This document shows positions 9,593 to 17,780 of a stretch of 64,000 bases of DNA, piece by piece. Below the pieces are notes generated by a model that saw nothing but the letters and a program-made list of their open reading frames with translations, was not told the origin of the DNA and did not search any database. The stretch's first letter is position 1, and each line of letters begins with the position of its first letter. This DNA is from an uncultured Bacteroidia bacterium. Its GTDB lineage: Bacteria > Bacteroidota > Bacteroidia > Bacteroidales > F082. Location: the NCBI GenBank assembly GCA_902799345.1, contig CADBZW010000017.1, forward strand, positions 1-64,000, given 5' to 3'. Position numbers and translations under genes: made by a program.

Positions 9593-10071
9593 TGGCAAAG
9601 GCATATTTCTCAGCAGGATGTTTCTGGGGCGTGGAGTATTACTTCAAGCGCCTCAAGGGCGTGACGAAGACCGTCGTCGGATTCATGGGCGGCGAACTCG
9701 AAAACCCGAGTTACAAACAAGTGAAAACCGGAACGACTGGGCATTTGGAAACCATCGAAGTGGAATATGACCCCGACATCGTTTCCTACGAAGCCTTGGT
9801 GCGCTATTTCTTCGAAATCCACGACTTTGAGCAAGTCGACGGCCAAGGCATCGACATCGGGACGCAATACCTCTCCGCTATCTGGTTCAACGACAACACA
9901 GAGCGCGACACCGCCATCAAGGTTTTCGGCGAACTGATGCAGATGGGTTACAGCCCCGTCACGCAAATCCGCACGGTGATGTCCTTCTACCCTGCCGAAG
10001 ACTACCACCAAGACTATCTGGACCAGCGTGGGGAGACTCCAGAATGCCATGTTTGGCATAAGGTGTTTTAA
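9592..10071 (+). CDS. msrA: Peptide-methionine (S)-S-oxide reductase
   Basis: 159 residues with the signature GCFWG and catalytic Cys10. MsrA reduces methionine-S-sulfoxide in proteins using thioredoxin. GTTGHLETIEVEYDP and EQVDGQGIDIGTQYLSAIW are family hallmarks. There is no C-terminal MsrB fusion and no signal peptide, so it acts in the cytoplasm. The start overlaps the protease stop (TAATG), suggesting translational coupling. Confidence 0.96.
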   Translation: MAKAYFSAGCFWGVEYYFKRLKGVTKTVVGFMGGELENPSYKQVKTGTTGHLETIEVEYDPDIVSYEALVRYFFEIHDFEQVDGQGIDIGTQYLSAIWFNDNTERDTAIKVFGELMQMGYSPVTQIRTVMSFYPAEDYHQDYLDQRGETPECHVWHKVF

Positions 10072-10103
10072 TACTACCTTATACTACCCTTATACTACCC
10101 TTA
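10070..10103 (+). repeat. Three tandem ATACTACC(C)TT units
   Basis: Directly after msrA, a 10-11 base unit is repeated three times. It has no hairpin potential. Function unknown. Confidence 0.7.
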
Positions 10104-10151
10104 GGCCGCCCACAAGGTCTGTTTTCCCAAAAAAGAAATCCCCATTTTTTC

Positions 10152-10180
10152 TTTGCGCAATGGTTTTTTGATTACCTTTG
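10152..10180 (+). promoter_or_regulatory. Promoter of pckA
   Basis: TTTG at 10152-10155 and TACCTTTG at 10173-10180, 17 bases apart, match the Bacteroidota -33/-7 consensus and precede the pckA ATG by 29 bases. Confidence 0.7.
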
Positions 10181-10209
10181 CACATCATTATTCCAATAAA
10201 CTATCAATT

Positions 10210-11841
10210 ATGGCAAAAAACATCGAAGAAATCAGAGCCGCGTTGGCTGCTTACGGCATCACCGGCGTGAAGGACATTTACTATAACCCAAGCTATGAGC
10301 AGCTCTTCAAGGATGAGATGAATCCAGCCTTGACCGGCTACGACAAAGGCGTGCTCACCGAACTCAACGCCGTCAACGTGATGACGGGCATCTACACCGG
10401 CCGCTCGCCCAAGGACAAATACATCGTCATGGACGCCAAGTCGAAGGACACCGTGTGGTGGACCACCGAGGGCTACAAGAACGACAACCACCCGATGAGC
10501 GAAGAGGTGTGGGCACAAGTGAAAGACCTCGCCAAGAAACAACTCAGCGGCAAGAACCTCTATGTCGTCGACGCCTTCTGCGGCGCCAACAAGGACACCC
10601 GCATGGCCGTCCGCTTCATCATGGAAGTGGCATGGCAAGCCCATTTCGTGCTCAACATGTTCATCAAGCCCACGGCTGAGGAATTGGAAAACTTCGAGCC
10701 TAACTTCACCGTCTACACCGCCTCGAAAGCCAAGGTGGACGACTACAAGGAACTCGGCCTCAACAGCGACACCTGCGTGGCCTTCAACGTCAGCAGCCGC
10801 GAGCAAGTCATCCTAAACACCTGGTACGGTGGCGAGATGAAGAAAGGCATGTTCTCGATGATGAACTATTACCTGCCGCTGCAAGGCATCGCAGCCATGC
10901 ACTGCTCCGCCAACACCGACATGAAGGGCGAAAACACCGCCATCTTCTTCGGCCTCTCTGGCACCGGCAAGACCACCCTCTCCACCGACCCGAAGCGTCT
11001 GCTCATCGGCGACGACGAGCACGGCTGGGACGACGAAGGTGTGTTCAACTTCGAAGGCGGCTGCTATGCCAAGGTCATCAACCTCGACAAGGAAAGCGAG
11101 CCTGACATCTACAACGCCATCAAGCGCAATGCCCTGTTGGAAAACGTCACTGTCGATGCCAACGGCAAAATCGACTTCAAGGACAAGAGCGTGACCGAGA
11201 ACACCCGCGTCTCCTACCCCATCGAGCACATCGAGAAGATCGTGAAGAACGTGCGCCCCGTGTCGTCGGGTCCCGCCGCCAAGAACGTCATCTTCCTCAG
11301 CGCAGACGCCTTCGGCGTGTTGCCTCCCGTCAGCATCCTGACGCCCGAACAGTGCAAGTACTACTTCTTGAGCGGCTTCACCGCCAAGTTGGCTGGCACC
11401 GAGCGCGGCATCACCGAGCCTACGCCCACCTTCAGTGCCTGCTTCGGTCAAGCCTTCCTTGAACTGCATCCGACCAAATATGCCGAGGAACTCGTGAAGA
11501 AGATGGAAAAGAGCCACGCCAAGGCCTACTTGGTGAACACAGGCTGGAACGGCACAGGCAAGCGCATCTCCATCCGCGACACGCGCGGCATCATCGACGC
11601 CATCCTGGATGGCAGCATCGAGAAGGCCCCGACCAAGCACATTCCTTACTTCGACTTCGAGGTGCCCACTGCACTGCCCGGCGTCGACCCGAACATCCTC
11701 GACCCGCGCGACACCTACGCCGACAAGAGCGTTTGGGAAGAGAAAGCCAAGGACCTCAGCTCACGCTTCATCAAGAACTTCGAGAAGTTCACGACCAACG
11801 AGGCTGGCAAGGCCTTGGTGGCTGCTGGACCGAAACTGTGA
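10210..11841 (+). CDS. pckA: Phosphoenolpyruvate carboxykinase (ATP)
   Basis: 543 residues from ATG 10210 ([12 protein letters not shown]); an upstream TTG-type extension lies within the promoter and is rejected. It interconverts oxaloacetate plus ATP with PEP, CO2 and ADP. In Bacteroidales it often runs toward oxaloacetate in the fumarate/succinate route. The P-loop [11 protein letters not shown], the TGRSPKDKY segment and [13 protein letters not shown] are characteristic of the ATP-dependent type. Single-gene unit with its own promoter and terminator. Confidence 0.97.
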   Translation: MAKNIEEIRAALAAYGITGVKDIYYNPSYEQLFKDEMNPALTGYDKGVLTELNAVNVMTGIYTGRSPKDKYIVMDAKSKDTVWWTTEGYKNDNHPMSEEVWAQVKDLAKKQLSGKNLYVVDAFCGANKDTRMAVRFIMEVAWQAHFVLNMFIKPTAEELENFEPNFTVYTASKAKVDDYKELGLNSDTCVAFNVSSREQVILNTWYGGEMKKGMFSMMNYYLPLQGIAAMHCSANTDMKGENTAIFFGLSGTGKTTLSTDPKRLLIGDDEHGWDDEGVFNFEGGCYAKVINLDKESEPDIYNAIKRNALLENVTVDANGKIDFKDKSVTENTRVSYPIEHIEKIVKNVRPVSSGPAAKNVIFLSADAFGVLPPVSILTPEQCKYYFLSGFTAKLAGTERGITEPTPTFSACFGQAFLELHPTKYAEELVKKMEKSHAKAYLVNTGWNGTGKRISIRDTRGIIDAILDGSIEKAPTKHIPYFDFEVPTALPGVDPNILDPRDTYADKSVWEEKAKDLSSRFIKNFEKFTTNEAGKALVAAGPKL

Positions 11842-11879
11842 TTGGTTTCACGCAGAATGCGCAGAACTAAATGAACGGC

Positions 11880-11909
11880 GAGCCGCTCCGATTGGGGCGG
11901 CTCGTTTTG
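11880..11909 (+). terminator. Rho-independent terminator of pckA
   Basis: GAGCCGC (11880-11886) pairs with GCGGCTC (11897-11903), followed by GTTTTGCT. Almost the same hairpin, inverted, occurs at 14501-14530. Confidence 0.8.
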
Positions 11910-11985
11910 CTATAATCAGCCATAAGTCGGAAAAAAATGAGTTATGACTGATTAAAGAAGGATTTATTCAATGGTATTACATATA

Positions 11986-14043
11986 CTACAAATCGTCAAT
12001 GACATTAACACCATATGTTATCCATCTACTCCATCCTGCTTTTGTTCCTCTTGGAACATGAATGGATTTCGGTCTCCACCTCGCAAAAGTATCTTGTGCT
12101 TCAGGTGAATAAAAATACAGAATACAATTATCCGGTAGCTTGCCATGATCATTAATCATTTTAAAAGTGGATGGGAATCGGATTTCAACAAGTGAGTTAC
12201 ATCCATAGAAAAGTCCGCCTTCACACACTTTGGATTTGGGATTTATTGTTTTCAAATTTGTATTTGAGAAATCTAGCTTTTTTAATGAGCTACAACGCTG
12301 AAAGACTCCCGCCCCAAGGATTTCTAGTGTATTTGGGAAGTTAAATTCTTCTATTTTATTAAGTCCACTAAACGCAAAAGATAAAACCTGGGTTGCACTT
12401 GGAGGGAGCACGATTTTCTTTAACTTAGGAAGTTTGCCAATAGCTCCAATGTATTTTATCTGCATCGGCATGTGGTATTCTTTTAGACATTCGAGATCCA
12501 ATTCTGGACAAACACAATTGTTGTCGGCTTCAATTTTATGTTCTCTTGCTTGTTTCGCCAATGTTTCAGCATATTGACCCCACATCACATTATTCATCGC
12601 TTCCGCATAACTAATCTGTCCTTGCTCATATTTGTATTGAGCGTTTTCCTGAGCCATTTCTCCTAAGGATTGAATAAGTGCTAACTTAAATTCTAGATTT
12701 GCTTTCTCTCTCTCAATTGTTTGGGGCGATTTTGCCACATAACAACACGAGATATCAAGATATTCTAAATGCTTGCATCGATTAAGTCTTGGTATATCCG
12801 TATCATAGAGGATTCCCTTAAGTGTCAAACTCTCAACGCTTTTAATGATTTCATCGGTTAAAAATTCCGATAAGGTGCCTGGGGTTTCAATTACAAATTC
12901 GTATTTTGTAATTGTATTTTCATTTTTGACAAATAATCTTTTCCATTCTCCCAATTGATAGTTTGAGTAATACTTTGCGGGTACAAGTATTGGAAACTTC
13001 CACGAACTGGCCCCTTCAAGAATAACAGGAGCATTTTCCCCAAGAAATTCAATGGCTTCAACATTTGATTCTTTAAAAGCCGATCCACTGATTTCTTTAA
13101 TAGACAAGGGCATAATGATATACTTTGCTGGACAGCCTGTAAAGGTATTTGATCCGATCTTGTTAATATTGAGTTGGCTTAAATCCAATGTATCTTTGCA
13201 GTTGATATATGAGAACGAATTGGAAAGAGTTTGATCAATAACAGTAATGTTGTATTGCTTACACGTGGTGATTAGATTGTCAATGCTTCCAGGACAGATA
13301 TTTAAAGAATAGTTTTTTTGTTGCGATTTAATAAAACAAGGGTTAAATTGCTTCATTAGTTCCTCTTTTCTGCTAATACTGTAATAATCTTGACCAAATC
13401 CTGGATAATCCATAACTTCTGTGAAAATCGCAGGACTCTCTTTATCATATATAATCACATTGGCCACTAATGAACCGATAATAATGTTTTTTGAACACTT
13501 TATGCCAAGGATTTTATTAGCCACCAATGTCCCCAATTGAAAGTATTCAAGTTTAGAAACGCTATCTGTTGGTTGTGGACTTAAAATCGCAAGTCGATCG
13601 CAAGAATTTGGCATTACAACTTTTTTGAAGAAATGAGAACCTGAAATAAGCAGAGTTTGTTTGTCATAATGCTGAATGGAGGCGTCATTGTACGTGTTTT
13701 TTGCAGGATATGTATAGCCTTCTACAATTGCAGCATTTTCCAAATTAAGGGTAGCTAGTTTTGGTAATGAAACCAAGAATTCAATATCTTCTCCATTAAT
13801 GTAACCGCTAACTTTAAGAGTTGTGATGGTGTCAATGGATTTCTTCAAATCCTTTTTCAACTTGCCTGGTTTCGAAAGGGTGATTTCATTCACTTGTGCA
13901 AAAGCTCCTATAATTGGAGCAAAGATGAAGGCAAGCAGCAGTATTATCACTTTACTTGTTTTGAATATCAAGATTGTTTGCGTTTCAACTTTTTGCTCTC
14001 TGGATGTTTTTACACCGTCCGCAATTATTTCCCATAGTAACAT
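11986..14043 (-). CDS. BspA-like leucine-rich-repeat protein
   Basis: 685 residues. A hydrophobic segment at about 32-48 (VIILLLAFIFAPIIGAFAQ) is a signal peptide or membrane anchor behind a longer than usual N-terminus (MLLWEIIADGVKTS); a later start is possible. The rest resembles LRR_5/BspA repeats: LKVSGYINGEDIEFLVSLPK, SFSYINCKDTLDLSQLNI, IGSNTFTGCPAKYIIMP, VLSFAFSGLNKIEEFNFP. It ends with HVPRGTKAGWSRW, like the tails of Bacteroidales LRR_5 proteins. A repeat-free stretch with YKYEQGQISYAEAMNNV may be a helical insertion. There is no T9SS tail. The gene is clearly more AT-rich than pckA and dnaN around it, which suggests acquisition. Surface binding role inferred. Confidence 0.8.
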   Translation of the reverse strand: MLLWEIIADGVKTSREQKVETQTILIFKTSKVIILLLAFIFAPIIGAFAQVNEITLSKPGKLKKDLKKSIDTITTLKVSGYINGEDIEFLVSLPKLATLNLENAAIVEGYTYPAKNTYNDASIQHYDKQTLLISGSHFFKKVVMPNSCDRLAILSPQPTDSVSKLEYFQLGTLVANKILGIKCSKNIIIGSLVANVIIYDKESPAIFTEVMDYPGFGQDYYSISRKEELMKQFNPCFIKSQQKNYSLNICPGSIDNLITTCKQYNITVIDQTLSNSFSYINCKDTLDLSQLNINKIGSNTFTGCPAKYIIMPLSIKEISGSAFKESNVEAIEFLGENAPVILEGASSWKFPILVPAKYYSNYQLGEWKRLFVKNENTITKYEFVIETPGTLSEFLTDEIIKSVESLTLKGILYDTDIPRLNRCKHLEYLDISCCYVAKSPQTIEREKANLEFKLALIQSLGEMAQENAQYKYEQGQISYAEAMNNVMWGQYAETLAKQAREHKIEADNNCVCPELDLECLKEYHMPMQIKYIGAIGKLPKLKKIVLPPSATQVLSFAFSGLNKIEEFNFPNTLEILGAGVFQRCSSLKKLDFSNTNLKTINPKSKVCEGGLFYGCNSLVEIRFPSTFKMINDHGKLPDNCILYFYSPEAQDTFARWRPKSIHVPRGTKAGWSRWITYGVNVIDDL

Positions 14044-14330
14044 AGTAATAAGTGTTTGTGCCTATTGTTCCCTCGATTCAGCATTCTTCAATACATAAGA
14101 AGGCTAGGAAACTTATTCGCACCTATTTCAGCTAACAGGCTCTGGAAAACACCTTGAGAATAAAATAGATACCGTTCACCTAGCCTGTAAGTATCAACAG
14201 AATAACTGATTGAATACAATAAAGGCTGGCTAACTCGTATCTTATATCCATTCTCAAAATTTTCCAGATTTCGTTAGCTGGATACAAGCACAAATTGCCT
14301 TCAACTGTTCGGATGTCTCCCCGAACAATC
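14044..14330 (-). ncRNA. Long structured leader or small RNA upstream of the LRR gene
   Basis: This 285-base stretch has no convincing ORF. Bases 14129-14280 fold as one long imperfect hairpin: 14129-14136/14273-14280 (8 bp), 14141-14149/14260-14268 (9 bp), 14154-14161/14250-14257 (8 bp), 14167-14172/14237-14242 (6 bp), 14181-14185/14228-14232 (5 bp), and an apical stem 14191-14200/14206-14217. An alternative 8-bp pairing (14101-14108 with 14179-14186) would break the inner helix. A separate small hairpin (14307-14312/14321-14326) sits at the predicted 5' end. A TATATTTG box at 14343-14336 would drive minus-strand transcription from about 14329. Whether it is an mRNA leader or an independent RNA (for example 6S-like) cannot be decided from the sequence. 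Confidence 0.5.
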
Positions 14331-14335
14331 AGCGG

Positions 14336-14343
14336 CAAATATA
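14336..14343 (-). promoter_or_regulatory. Bacteroidota -7 element upstream of the structured leader
   Basis: TATATTTG on the minus strand, about 290 bases before the LRR gene start. Confidence 0.55.
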
Positions 14344-14500
14344 CGAAGAATTTGGAATTGCTATTATTTTTGAAAGATTTTTATCTGATTTTGAAAGATT
14401 TCTTTGCGAAGCAATTCCCATGACAATTTATCTGGACTGCTTCGTGCCTCGCAAATCTCCGATTCGACGATGCAAAGCGAGTCAATGACGACAAACAAAA

Positions 14501-14530
14501 GCAAAACGAGCCGCCCCGATGGAGCGGCTC
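14501..14530 (-). terminator. Rho-independent terminator of the 14557-15435 gene
   Basis: Read on the minus strand, GAGCCGC (14530-14524) pairs with GCGGCTC (14514-14508), followed by GTTTTGCTTTTG. It is nearly identical to the pckA terminator and in inverted orientation to it. Confidence 0.8.
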
Positions 14531-14556
14531 GTCCTTTTTAGGTTTAGGATGAAATC

Positions 14557-15435
14557 TTACTTCACCACAACGCGCTGCACGCCGACACCATTGTCAGTGG
14601 TCACGCGCACCATGTACACGCCAGCTTCGTACTGACCCATGTCGAGGACTTGGAGGTCGCTGCCGACATTGGCGTCATACACCACTTGACCGAGGGTGTT
14701 CAGCACGCTGATGTGGTTCATGCCCTTGGCTTGGATGGTCACATTGCTGGTGGTGGGGTTAGGATACACGGCCACTTCTTCAGCATTCTCACCAATCATG
14801 TCGTAACCATCGAGGTAGCCCCAAGCGAGCCAGCTATTGCTAGCGCCCACAGTGTTAGCATCGAGCCAGCCATAACCTTCGACGAAAATCCAACGGGTGT
14901 TGGGATCGCCAAGGTCGTACATGGCAGGAGCAGGATACTGGACCGAGCCATCCTGATAGTACATCAACCAAAGGTTTTGGGTGCCGTCAACGCTAACAGG
15001 GCTGTCAAAGACGATAGTCGTAAGGCTCTGTTCAGCGCCTTCGACTTGGAATTCCTGTTGGAGGACCAATTCACCACCTTCGGTTTCACCGCCGAGATAA
15101 ACACGCACCTCGTAGGTACCGGCAAATTGTGCTTCACCACTGTCGAGGAAGGCAGCACCGATGAGGTTGGTGCCTGCATACTGGCTGAGATAAGAGGCCG
15201 GGAACATGACGCCCCATGAGAAGGCCATACCCACACCCATGATGTTGACTTCTTCCAAATCATCAGGGACGTAGGTCAGCAAAACGACTTCAGAGGTAGC
15301 TCTGTCATTGGCAACCATGGTGGTGAAATCGGAGACTTGTTTCACACTGGTTCCCTCAAATGCAATCTGTGCCTGGGCAATGCCCGCAAAGGCGAAGAGG
15401 CACACCATCATCAAAGAAAGTACACTTTTCTTCAT
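14557..15435 (-). CDS. Secreted T9SS-dependent protein, function unknown
   Basis: 292 residues. The signal peptide ends at AGIAQAQ (about residue 23). The middle (about 25-205) is beta-rich and resembles adhesin or cleaved-adhesin-type modules of Bacteroidales proteases (YEVRVYLGG, QNLWLMYYQDGS, DPNTRWIFVEG), but no precise family is recognised. The C-terminal 75 residues are a type A T9SS sorting domain (YPNPTTSNVTIQ, LGQVVYD, GVYMVRV, VQRVVVK). It should be surface-attached or secreted. Monocistronic, with its own promoter and terminator, divergent from the DUF6263-like gene. Confidence 0.88.
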   Translation of the reverse strand: MKKSVLSLMMVCLFAFAGIAQAQIAFEGTSVKQVSDFTTMVANDRATSEVVLLTYVPDDLEEVNIMGVGMAFSWGVMFPASYLSQYAGTNLIGAAFLDSGEAQFAGTYEVRVYLGGETEGGELVLQQEFQVEGAEQSLTTIVFDSPVSVDGTQNLWLMYYQDGSVQYPAPAMYDLGDPNTRWIFVEGYGWLDANTVGASNSWLAWGYLDGYDMIGENAEEVAVYPNPTTSNVTIQAKGMNHISVLNTLGQVVYDANVGSDLQVLDMGQYEAGVYMVRVTTDNGVGVQRVVVK

Positions 15436-15499
15436 AGTTTTTTGTTTTAATGATTGTGATTATTTAATGAGTTCGTTTGTGTTCAATTCTTACGGCCTG

Positions 15500-15507
15500 C
15501 AAAGATA
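15500..15507 (-). promoter_or_regulatory. Bacteroidota -7 element for the 14557-15435 gene
   Basis: TATCTTTG on the minus strand, 65 bases upstream of the start. It is followed on its own strand by sequence inversely similar to 15577-15592 (GATATTTGCAGGCC in the plus direction), which probably serves the divergent 15701 gene. Confidence 0.6.
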
Positions 15508-15700
15508 GTCAAGTTTTGGACACGAAGAAAAAAAACACACTTTTTTACTATAATTTGGTCAACTCACATTTTTTCACGATATTTGCAGGCCAAATCAAAA
15601 CGTGGCATGTTTTTTGCCTGCCACTAATCAGTGTAAAACAATGCGGGAATCAACCCCTAAAAAGAATCATCACATTATTATTAATTAAATAATCACAACA

Positions 15701-16486
15701 ATGAAAAAAGTACAAAGACACCTTACTCCTATGCTGTTGGTCCTCATGGGACTGGCAATGCTTTCATTCATGGCCAAGGACAGCGTCACCCTCAGACTGC
15801 ACCCCGTGCAAGGCAAGACCTACACCATCAACACCAAGGCCACCACGATGAACCTGATGGAGGTGCAAGGCCAAACCATCAACTCCACCCAAGCCATGGA
15901 AACCAAGCAAACCTTCACGGTGAAAGAGACCAACGACACCCAGACCGTCGTCGACGCCCAAACCGAAAACATGAAGATGTCGGTTTCGCAGATGGGTATG
16001 AAGTTCGAATACGACTCCGACCATCCTGAGAAGACCAGCCCGATGATTGCCGACCAAACCAAGGAACTCGCCAAATCCATCAAGCAGCTGACCACCATCA
16101 CTTACGATGCCATGGGTAATGTCGTCGGCGAAGGAGAGAACCAACTCGGCGGCGCCATTGTCAAGTTGCCCGAAGAGCCTATCAGCGTGGGCAGCACCTG
16201 GACCGTCGACAAGACCGCCAGCGTCAGCGACATGGACATCAACACCAAGTTGACCTACACCGTCACCTCCATCACGAAGAAGGGCGTCGAACTGAGCATC
16301 AAGGGTAATGTCGAAAGCAACAGCGACGGTGTCAGCGGCACCTACACCGGCACGGCCACCATCAACGCCCAAACGGGCATGATCATGACGAGCAGCACGA
16401 AGTCCAACCTCTCCATGACCATCTCACAGCAGGGTCTGACCATCCCTGTGACCATGGTGGGCAACACCACGGTTACGGTTGAATAA
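15701..16486 (+). CDS. DUF6263-like secreted or periplasmic protein
   Basis: 261 residues starting MKKVQRHLTPMLL, with one hydrophobic segment (about 10-25) that looks like a signal peptide or anchor. The remainder is beta-rich with repeated T/S/V strands (GKTYTINTKATTMNLM, LTYTVTSI, GTYTGTATINAQTGMI), as in the DUF6263 family; the family call is moderate. GSTWTVD near residue 168 is common in such proteins. Function unknown. It is followed at once by a strong terminator shared with convergent dnaN. The 265-base region before it holds the divergent promoters and no other gene. Confidence 0.72.
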   Translation: MKKVQRHLTPMLLVLMGLAMLSFMAKDSVTLRLHPVQGKTYTINTKATTMNLMEVQGQTINSTQAMETKQTFTVKETNDTQTVVDAQTENMKMSVSQMGMKFEYDSDHPEKTSPMIADQTKELAKSIKQLTTITYDAMGNVVGEGENQLGGAIVKLPEEPISVGSTWTVDKTASVSDMDINTKLTYTVTSITKKGVELSIKGNVESNSDGVSGTYTGTATINAQTGMIMTSSTKSNLSMTISQQGLTIPVTMVGNTTVTVE

Positions 16487-16510
16487 ACGCCATACAACCC
16501 TAATAAAAAA

Positions 16511-16538
16511 CCAGCGGAGTGTTCCGCTGGTTTTTTTT
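16511..16538. terminator. Bidirectional terminator between the DUF6263-like gene and dnaN
   Basis: CCAGCGGA (16511-16518) pairs with TCCGCTGG (16523-16530). There is an A-run on the left and eight T on the right, so it can stop transcription from both convergent genes. Confidence 0.9.
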
Positions 16539-16558
16539 GTGTCTTAAAGACAAAATGC

Positions 16559-17686
16559 TTACGCATTGAGCATCACCGGCATGAGAAGCATCAGCAGGTC
16601 CTCTGCCTCATTCTCATTGTCGACAGGAGTGAGGATGCCAGCGCGGTTGGGAGCCGACATCTCTAATTTCACCTCGTTGGAGTCGAAGTTACCCAGCATC
16701 TCTTGGAAGAAACGTGAGTTGAAGCCGATTTCCATGTCGTCGCCCGTGTAGCTGCAAGCCAGACGCTCCTTAGCTTCGTTGTAGAAGTCGACATCTTCTG
16801 CCGTCAGCATGATTTCCTGGCCCGTGATGCGGAAACGCACCTGGTGCGTGGCCTTGCTCGAGAACACGGCCACACGACGGATAGCCGACAGGAAGGTCTG
16901 ACGGTCGATGGTCAGCTGGTTGGGGTTGTTCTTCGGAATGACCGCTTCATAGTTGGGATAACGGCCTTCGAGGAGACGGCAAATCAGCACATAGTCGCCA
17001 AACACATACGAGGCGTTGGTCTTGTTGAACTCGATGCGGACAGGCTCGTCAGCCATGGTGGCCAAGATACTCTTCAGCTGGTTGATGGGTTTCTTAGGCA
17101 TGATGAACGATGCCACCACGTCCGACTTGACATCCATCCTTCTGTAGCGCACCAGCTTGTGGGCATCGGTGGCGACGAAGGTAAGGTAGTTTTCCGTCAT
17201 CTCCATGAACACACCCGACATGATGGGACGAATCTCATCGACACCAGTGGCAAACACGGTCTTCTCGAAGCCTCTTGCCAACACATCGGCGGGGATTTCC
17301 CAAACCGATGTATCGGTCATCACGGGCAGCTGCGGGAACTCATCGCTCTTGTGACCCGCCAATTTGTATCGGCCTTCGCCAGCAATCAGTTCAACGGCCA
17401 AGGTGTTGTTATCCACATTGATGGTAATCGGCACGTCGGGGAAGTTCTTCATAATTTCGAGCAAAAGGCGTGCGGGAATCGTCACCTCGCCCGTGCCTTC
17501 CACCATGTCGGGTACCATGCTCACCGACATCGTCACATCGAGGTCGGAAGTCGTGATTTTCAGTTCGTTCTCAGTCAGCTGAAACAGGAAGTCGTCCAAA
17601 ATCGGAAGGGTGTTTTTCGTTCCGATAACACCGCTCAACGCCTGCAGATTCTTCAATAGCTTAAGGCTTGATACTATGAATTTCAT
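16559..17686 (-). CDS. dnaN: DNA polymerase III beta subunit (sliding clamp)
   Basis: 375 residues, full length, with the three-fold clamp architecture (about 1-120, 121-245, 246-375). The clamp encircles DNA and tethers the replicative polymerase. Typical segments are IPARLLLEIMKNFP near 85-98, MSGVFMEMTENYLTFVATDAHKL near 160-180, and the C-terminal LLMPVMLNA, related to the conserved (M/L)P(M/V)(R/N)L ending. Convergent with the DUF6263-like gene; the neighbouring 17781 gene is separated by 94 bases. Confidence 0.97.
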   Translation of the reverse strand: MKFIVSSLKLLKNLQALSGVIGTKNTLPILDDFLFQLTENELKITTSDLDVTMSVSMVPDMVEGTGEVTIPARLLLEIMKNFPDVPITINVDNNTLAVELIAGEGRYKLAGHKSDEFPQLPVMTDTSVWEIPADVLARGFEKTVFATGVDEIRPIMSGVFMEMTENYLTFVATDAHKLVRYRRMDVKSDVVASFIMPKKPINQLKSILATMADEPVRIEFNKTNASYVFGDYVLICRLLEGRYPNYEAVIPKNNPNQLTIDRQTFLSAIRRVAVFSSKATHQVRFRITGQEIMLTAEDVDFYNEAKERLACSYTGDDMEIGFNSRFFQEMLGNFDSNEVKLEMSAPNRAGILTPVDNENEAEDLLMLLMPVMLNA

Positions 17687-17780
17687 ATCGTTAGGTTTTT
17701 ATTTATCTTTCAGTTTTGAAGTTGTAAAATTACAAATAATTGCGATACGGAAGCATTTTTTGCAGAAAAATTCTCACATT

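Noticed and set aside
14129-14280. Inverted repeat as the ends of an insertion sequence or MITE
   Set aside because: The arms are broken by many internal loops and form a single hairpin with a small apical loop. There is no target duplication or transposase. A structured RNA fits better, though a decayed MITE is not fully excluded.
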